NCBI GenBank assembly: GCA_964370395.1
Contig: CAYJIZ010000006.1
Span: forward strand, 56,097-120,096
Length of the DNA stretch: 64,000 nt
Direction of reading: 5' to 3'
Origin: JBGUVL01 sp964370395
GTDB lineage: Bacteria > Bacillota_I > Bacilli_A > Erysipelotrichales > Erysipelotrichaceae
The notes below the pieces were generated by a model. That model searched no databases. It was not told the DNA's origin and saw nothing but the letters and a program-made list of their open reading frames with translations. Shown in pieces: positions 59,632-64,000 of the stretch (the stretch's first letter is position 1; every line of letters begins with the position of its first letter). The translations under genes were made by a program, and so were the position numbers.

Positions 59632-61482
59632 ATGAGCAAAATAAGCGATAACGTAGCAAAAATTGTTGAAGCACTTGGTGGTGTTGATAATATTAAGAGT
59701 GCTACACATTGTGTTACTCGTCTACGTCTAATGTTGAAAGACCAAACTAAGGTTGATATTAAAGCATTGGATGAAAACGATTTAGTACAAGGGAACTTTT
59801 TAGCGGGAGGACAATTTCAGGTTGTGATTGGTCCAAATGTTAAAAAAGTTTATGATGAATTTATTCAACAAACACATGTTAAAGAAGTAAGTACAAGTGA
59901 AATCAAAGAAGAAGCCAACGCAGATAAAAACTGGTTTCAAAAATTGATTCGATTATTAGGAGACATCTTTATTCCAATTATTCCAGCGATTGTAGCTTCT
60001 GGTTTATTGATGGGTCTTAATAATGTAATGGGAAATCCAGGTATTTTCTATGCAGATGCATCTTTTATTGAAATGCATCCAATATGGCAAGGTTTTTATG
60101 ACGTTGTGAATTTAATAGCGAATACATCGTTCACATTCTTACCGGCATTAGTAGGGTATTCTGCAGTGAAAAAGTTCGGTGGAAATCCAGTGTTAGGTAT
60201 TGTACTGGGATTAGTATTAGTTCATCCAAACTTAACGAGTGCTTATACTTATGCAGCAGATCCTAGTGCAACACCAACATGGAACATTTTTGGTTTACAA
60301 GTAGCGCAAGTTGCTTACCAAGGACAAGTGTTACCGGTTTTGGTTGCCTCTTATATCTTAGTGAAATGCCAAAAAACATTTGAACGTTTATTGCCAGATG
60401 CTCTACAATTAGTACTTGTGTCACCACTAAGTTTATTAATTACAGGATTTATTACCTTTGTTGTGATTGGGCCAATTACAATGGCTGGAGCGAATTACAT
60501 CACGCAAGGGGTAGTATCATTATTCGAAGTAGCACCACTATTAGGTGGAGCAGTATACGGTTTGATTTCAGCACCATTAGTTATTACAGGAATGCATCAT
60601 TTATTCTTAGGTGTGAATTTACAAATGGCTGGAACGTTAGGATACGTAACATTATGGCCAGTAGGGGAACCTGTTACAATTGCACAAGGGGCAGCGTGTA
60701 TCGCAATGTGGTACCTGTTACGTAGACATAAGAAAATGTCGAATGTAGCAGTGACAAGTGCGACTGCAGCATTCTTAGGAATTACAGAACCAGCTATTTA
60801 TGGAGTAAACTTACGTTATAAATTTCCTTTCATCGCTGTTATGATCACTGGTACAATCGGTGGAGCATACATGGGATTAATGGGAATCAAAGCAACAAGT
60901 GTTGGAGTTGGAGGAGCGTTAAGTTTCTTATCGATCTTCCCCGAACAATGGGGTGCTTATATCTTAGGACAAATTGGAGTCTTTGTTTTAACGATTGCTT
61001 TAACTATTTTATTCAGTAAGAAAATGTTAGCAAAAGAAGGAAAGAAAGAATTTGTTTCACCGATGAGTGGAAAATTAATCAACTTGGAAAACGTAGAAGA
61101 CAAAGTGTTTTCCACTGGTATGATGGGTGATGGATTTGCTGTTGTACTAGAAGATGGTACGATCAAAGCTCCTTTCGATGGGGAAGTAAGTATGATTTTC
61201 CCAACCAAACATGCAATTGGATTAAAACGTCCAGATGGATTAGAAGTGTTATTGCATATTGGTATGGATACAGTTGAATTAAATGGGGAAGGATTCCTTT
61301 CACATATTAAGCAAGGCGATATTGTAAAAGAAGGACAATTAATAATGGAAGTTGATTTAAACTTCTTGAAAGAACACAATAAATCAGTGGTATCACCTGT
61401 TATTATTACTTCAGGTGAAAAAGTGTCAGTAAACGAACAAGAAGTAAGTGCAGGAAATACGAATTTAAAAGAAATATTCTAG
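59632..61482 (+). CDS. treP: PTS trehalose-type transporter, fused EIIBCA
   Basis: 616 residues from ATG 59632, with AGGAGG 8 bases upstream. Domains in order: IIB (1-80) with phospho-Cys C27 in SATHCVTRLRLML; IIC (about 110-460) with about ten TM segments; IIA of the glucose type (about 480-616) with H542 in LLHIGMDTVELNGEGF. It imports and phosphorylates a disaccharide, most likely trehalose given treR and treC. The fused IIA makes it independent of a separate glucose IIA. It is repressed by TreR and subject to CcpA through the sites upstream, and shares an operon with treC (10-base gap). Confidence 0.9.
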   Translation: MSKISDNVAKIVEALGGVDNIKSATHCVTRLRLMLKDQTKVDIKALDENDLVQGNFLAGGQFQVVIGPNVKKVYDEFIQQTHVKEVSTSEIKEEANADKNWFQKLIRLLGDIFIPIIPAIVASGLLMGLNNVMGNPGIFYADASFIEMHPIWQGFYDVVNLIANTSFTFLPALVGYSAVKKFGGNPVLGIVLGLVLVHPNLTSAYTYAADPSATPTWNIFGLQVAQVAYQGQVLPVLVASYILVKCQKTFERLLPDALQLVLVSPLSLLITGFITFVVIGPITMAGANYITQGVVSLFEVAPLLGGAVYGLISAPLVITGMHHLFLGVNLQMAGTLGYVTLWPVGEPVTIAQGAACIAMWYLLRRHKKMSNVAVTSATAAFLGITEPAIYGVNLRYKFPFIAVMITGTIGGAYMGLMGIKATSVGVGGALSFLSIFPEQWGAYILGQIGVFVLTIALTILFSKKMLAKEGKKEFVSPMSGKLINLENVEDKVFSTGMMGDGFAVVLEDGTIKAPFDGEVSMIFPTKHAIGLKRPDGLEVLLHIGMDTVELNGEGFLSHIKQGDIVKEGQLIMEVDLNFLKEHNKSVVSPVIITSGEKVSVNEQEVSAGNTNLKEIF

Positions 61483-61492
61483 AGGGAGTACT

Positions 61493-63142
61493 ATGTTTAA
61501 AGATAAAATTGTCTATCAGATTTATCCTAAGTCATTTTATGATACGAATGGGGATGGTATCGGTGATTTAAAAGGGGTTTGTGAGAAATTAGATTATTTA
61601 CAATTGTTGGGCATTGACTATATTTGGCTTAATCCTTTCTTTGTCTCTCCACAAAAAGACAATGGGTATGATGTTGCAGACTATCGCAGCATCGATCCCA
61701 TGTTTGGAACGATGGAAGACTTAGATCATTTGATTGCCGAAGCAGCAAAACGAAATATCGGTTTAATGTTTGATATGGTATTCAATCATACATCAACACA
61801 ACATGAGTGGTTTCAAAAGGCATTAGCTGGCGAACAAAAATTCAAAGACTATTACTTTTTTAAAAAAGGAAACAACCAAGAACCACCTACGAATTGGATT
61901 TCAAAATTTGGAGGAAATGCTTGGGAGTATGTTGCAGCATTTGATGAATATTACTTGCATTTGTTTGATAAAACACAAGCGGATCTAAATTGGGAAAACG
62001 AAGATGTGAAAAAAGAATTGGTTTCTATTGTTAACTTTTGGATTGAAAAAGGGGTAAAAGGGTTTCGATTTGATGTTGTAAACTTAATTTCTAAACCTGA
62101 TGTGTTTGAAGATGACTTTGAAGGGGACGGGCGTCGTTTTTATACAGATGGAAAACGAGTTCACGAGTATTTAAAGTACTTAAATGAAAATACATTCAAA
62201 GACAAAGATTTCATAACGGTAGGGGAAATGAGTTCAACAACGATTGACCATTGTGCTCGTTACTCTGGGGAAGACGAACATGAATTAGCAATGGTGTTCA
62301 ATTTTCATCATTTAAAAGTAGATTACAAAGAGAAACAAAAATGGAGTTTAATGGATTTTGATTTTATGGAGTTGAAACAACTATTCAACGATTGGCAAGT
62401 GGGTATGCAAGATAAAAAAGGGTGGAATGCTTTATTTTGGAATTGCCATGACCAACCAAGAAGTGTTTCTCGTTTTGGAAATGATACCAATTATCACAAA
62501 GAGTCAGCGAAGATGCTTGCTACTGCATTGCATATGATGCGTGGTACGCCTTATATCTACCAAGGGGAAGAAATTGGTATGACAAATGCGAACTTCTCAA
62601 ATATTAGTGAGTACCGAGATGTAGAAAGTACGAATTATTATGAAATTTTAAAAGCAGAAGCAAAAAGCGAAGAAGAAACAATGGCGATTATTATGGCGAA
62701 ATCACGTGATAATGCAAGAACGCTAATGCAGTGGAATACGCAAGAAAACGCAGGTTTTTCAAATGTGAAACCTTGGATTGAAGCCAATAAGAATTATGTT
62801 AGTATTAATGTAGAGGAAAGCTTAAAAGATGAAAATTCAATCTTTTATTACTATCAAAAATTAATACAATTAAGAAAGAAATACAAAGTAATTAGTGAAG
62901 GTATGTTTGAGCCAGTTTTACAATCACACAAACAAGTCTTTGCTTACAAACGTCATTATAGGAATCAAGAGGTACTTGTGTTAAATAACTTTTATGATAA
63001 ACCGTGTTCTATTACATTGCATGACACAGAAGGTTATACATGTATTTTAAGTAATTATGATGCAGTGACAGCAAATGAAACAATGGTATTAAAGCCATAT
63101 GAGTCATGTGTATTTTATCGAGATAATAAGGCACATAAATAA
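61493..63142 (+). CDS. treC: Trehalose-6-phosphate hydrolase (GH13)
   Basis: 549 residues. Family GH13 motifs: VYQIYPKSFYDTNGDGIGDL, MVFNHTS, the nucleophile D194 in GFRFDVVN, acid/base E245 in VGEMSS, and NCHDQPRSVSRFG with the transition-state Asp. FNFHHLKVDY and WSLMDFDF are typical of TreC rather than other alpha-glucosidases. It splits trehalose-6-phosphate to glucose and glucose-6-phosphate in the cytoplasm. The ribosome site is AGAGGGAG. After its stop lies the decayed DUF349 fragment and a terminator. Confidence 0.92.
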   Translation: MFKDKIVYQIYPKSFYDTNGDGIGDLKGVCEKLDYLQLLGIDYIWLNPFFVSPQKDNGYDVADYRSIDPMFGTMEDLDHLIAEAAKRNIGLMFDMVFNHTSTQHEWFQKALAGEQKFKDYYFFKKGNNQEPPTNWISKFGGNAWEYVAAFDEYYLHLFDKTQADLNWENEDVKKELVSIVNFWIEKGVKGFRFDVVNLISKPDVFEDDFEGDGRRFYTDGKRVHEYLKYLNENTFKDKDFITVGEMSSTTIDHCARYSGEDEHELAMVFNFHHLKVDYKEKQKWSLMDFDFMELKQLFNDWQVGMQDKKGWNALFWNCHDQPRSVSRFGNDTNYHKESAKMLATALHMMRGTPYIYQGEEIGMTNANFSNISEYRDVESTNYYEILKAEAKSEEETMAIIMAKSRDNARTLMQWNTQENAGFSNVKPWIEANKNYVSINVEESLKDENSIFYYYQKLIQLRKKYKVISEGMFEPVLQSHKQVFAYKRHYRNQEVLVLNNFYDKPCSITLHDTEGYTCILSNYDAVTANETMVLKPYESCVFYRDNKAHK

Positions 63143-63158
63143 TTATGATAGCTTTAAT

Positions 63159-63229
63159 GAAAAAGAAGAGTTTGTTTTAAAGTTATAAGGCCAAGTGAAA
63201 GAATTGATGTAAAATTAATGGGGTAAAAT
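63159..63229 (+). pseudogene. Decayed duplicate of the 3' end of the DUF349 gene
   Basis: About 70 bases align with 56881-56951, the last codons and stop of the DUF349 gene, at roughly 80% identity by eye (shared GAAAAAGAAGAGTT, AGTGAAAGAATTG and AAAATTA blocks). The copy has an in-frame TAA and a 1-base deletion, so it is not coding. It marks the far border of the trehalose locus. Confidence 0.8.
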
Positions 63230-63236
63230 ATTTAGC

Positions 63237-63266
63237 AGGATTAAAACTATGTTTTAATCCTTTTTA
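63237..63266 (+). terminator. Terminator downstream of treC
   Basis: AGGATTAAAAC/GTTTTAATCCT, 11-bp stem, loop TAT, then T's. Confidence 0.9.
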
Positions 63267-63395
63267 ATTGTTATAACATTTGACTTTATGTGGTATACTA
63301 ATTCTGTTTTTAAAGACTTCCCTTCGCAAGAGAAGTGAATAGTCTATGACATAAATAAGTTTGTAGATATACTATAGATGGATGAGGTGATACAT

Positions 63396-64000
63396 ATGTT
63401 TAATGAAAGAGAATTAAAGATAATTAGTTTTCTAGAAAATAAAAAAGATTATGTATCTGGAGAAGAGTTGGCCGCTTTTCTTGGCATTTCATCTAAAACG
63501 TTACGTAATGATATTAAAATTATCAATCATAGTTTTGAAAATAACTGCGCAAGTATTGATGCGACAAAAGGAAAAGGTTATTTATTAAGTGTGAATGATA
63601 CAGCGTTGTTTGAACAATACATAGATAAAATGTATGAAGAAACGATACAAGTAGATATGTATATTCCAACAACACACGAAGGTAGAGTTAATTATATAGT
63701 GAAAAAACTATTACTAAAAGAATTGAATAAAATTGATAGTTTAACACAAAGTGAATTAAGCGAGGAATTATATATAGGACTTACTACCTTAAAAAGTGAT
63801 TTGGTTGATGTGAAAAAACAGTTAGACCAGTTCCACATCACAGTTGTAAAAGATGGTATTAAGGGTATTGCAATCAATGGAGAAGAAGGTAACATTCGTG
63901 CTTGCATTCGATATTATATATTTCATGAAGGTAATAAAATAATTGATTTAAATGAAATTGCTCATATTTTTGAATATGATGATGTGACTACGATTAACAC
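63396..64000 (+). CDS. BglG/LicR-type PRD transcriptional regulator (3' truncated by window edge)
   Basis: The frame is open from ATG 63396, with GAGGTGA upstream, to the end of the window (201 codons). The N-terminal winged helix has EELAAFLGISSKTLRNDIKIINHSF, and a second HTH-like segment has LSEELYIGLTTLKSDLVDVKKQL. The KGIAINGEEGNIRACIRYYI stretch leads into what should be PRD modules. This is the layout of Mga/LicR/MtlR-type PTS-controlled activators, which are phosphorylated by HPr and EII components. The regulated genes probably lie beyond the window. In the leader, ACTTCcCTT/AAGaGAAGT around 63319-63340 could form a hairpin. Confidence 0.85.
   Translation, partial: MFNERELKIISFLENKKDYVSGEELAAFLGISSKTLRNDIKIINHSFENNCASIDATKGKGYLLSVNDTALFEQYIDKMYEETIQVDMYIPTTHEGRVNYIVKKLLLKELNKIDSLTQSELSEELYIGLTTLKSDLVDVKKQLDQFHITVVKDGIKGIAINGEEGNIRACIRYYIFHEGNKIIDLNEIAHIFEYDDVTTIN

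Noticed and set aside
1..64000. tRNA, rRNA, insertion sequence, prophage or CRISPR in the window
   Set aside because: No cloverleaf, rRNA-like, transposase, integrase or phage structural sequence was recognised on either strand.

Overview
The window comes from an AT-rich, low-GC Gram-positive bacterium (Bacillota). It uses Shine-Dalgarno leaders of the AGGAGG type, CcpA-like cre sites, CIRCE-type heat-shock operators, a PTS-driven sugar economy, a PPi-type phosphofructokinase and pyruvate formate-lyase fermentation. There are four secreted or surface proteins with a C-terminal membrane anchor and no LPXTG motif. This looks like an anaerobic, host-associated fermenter. The Erysipelotrichia are my best guess, but that is an inference from gene content and not from a marker gene.

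Layout. 1-7.1 kb: the tail of a cohesin-like surface protein, a small YcxB-like membrane protein, an orphan FakA-middle-domain protein, a leucine-rich-repeat protein, and a large anchored GH123-like glycosidase with duplicated N-terminal jelly-roll domains. 7.2-14.3 kb: deoD with a HAD phosphatase, mutY, a LicD-family transferase coupled to a catalytically degenerate (pseudo) amidase, an ABC-F ATPase and a membrane protein. 14.5-21.4 kb: pfp, ptsI, a TVP38/DedA-like protein and a two-component system. 21.5-24.8 kb (minus strand): a pyrR-M42 peptidase-pepF operon. 25.1-28.6 kb: pflA, a thioredoxin-like gene, then a pyruvate formate-lyase split into a catalytic gene and a separate 77-residue glycyl-radical gene. 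28.6-35.4 kb: mscL, an EutH-like transporter, htpG with two CIRCE-like operators, a HAD protein, an RlmD-type methyltransferase and an unknown protein.

35.5-54.8 kb is the most striking part: a MalT/LuxR-type ATPase regulator, dyad operators, then two translationally coupled giant surface proteins (2685 and 2722 residues) with co-linear architecture (signal peptide, glycine-rich block, MBG-like repeats, three copies of a supermodule of about 400 residues, Pro-rich linker, TM anchor). A 105-residue membrane protein overlaps the end of the second giant.

54.9-64 kb: a Cys-rich pentapeptide protein, a DUF349 protein, then a trehalose locus (treR, a GH63-like glucosidase, PTS IIBCA, treC) with three TreR-type operators and a cre site in the divergent promoter. 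The trehalose locus is followed by a decayed copy of the DUF349 gene's 3' end, so it is bracketed by a direct repeat. The window ends inside a BglG-type PRD regulator gene.

Functionally, trehalose PTS uptake feeds glycolysis through PPi-PFK and EI, and carbon leaves through the split PFL. CcpA-type sites at tre and pfl tie these together. The surface proteins suggest attachment to, and glycan foraging on, host or mucosal surfaces.
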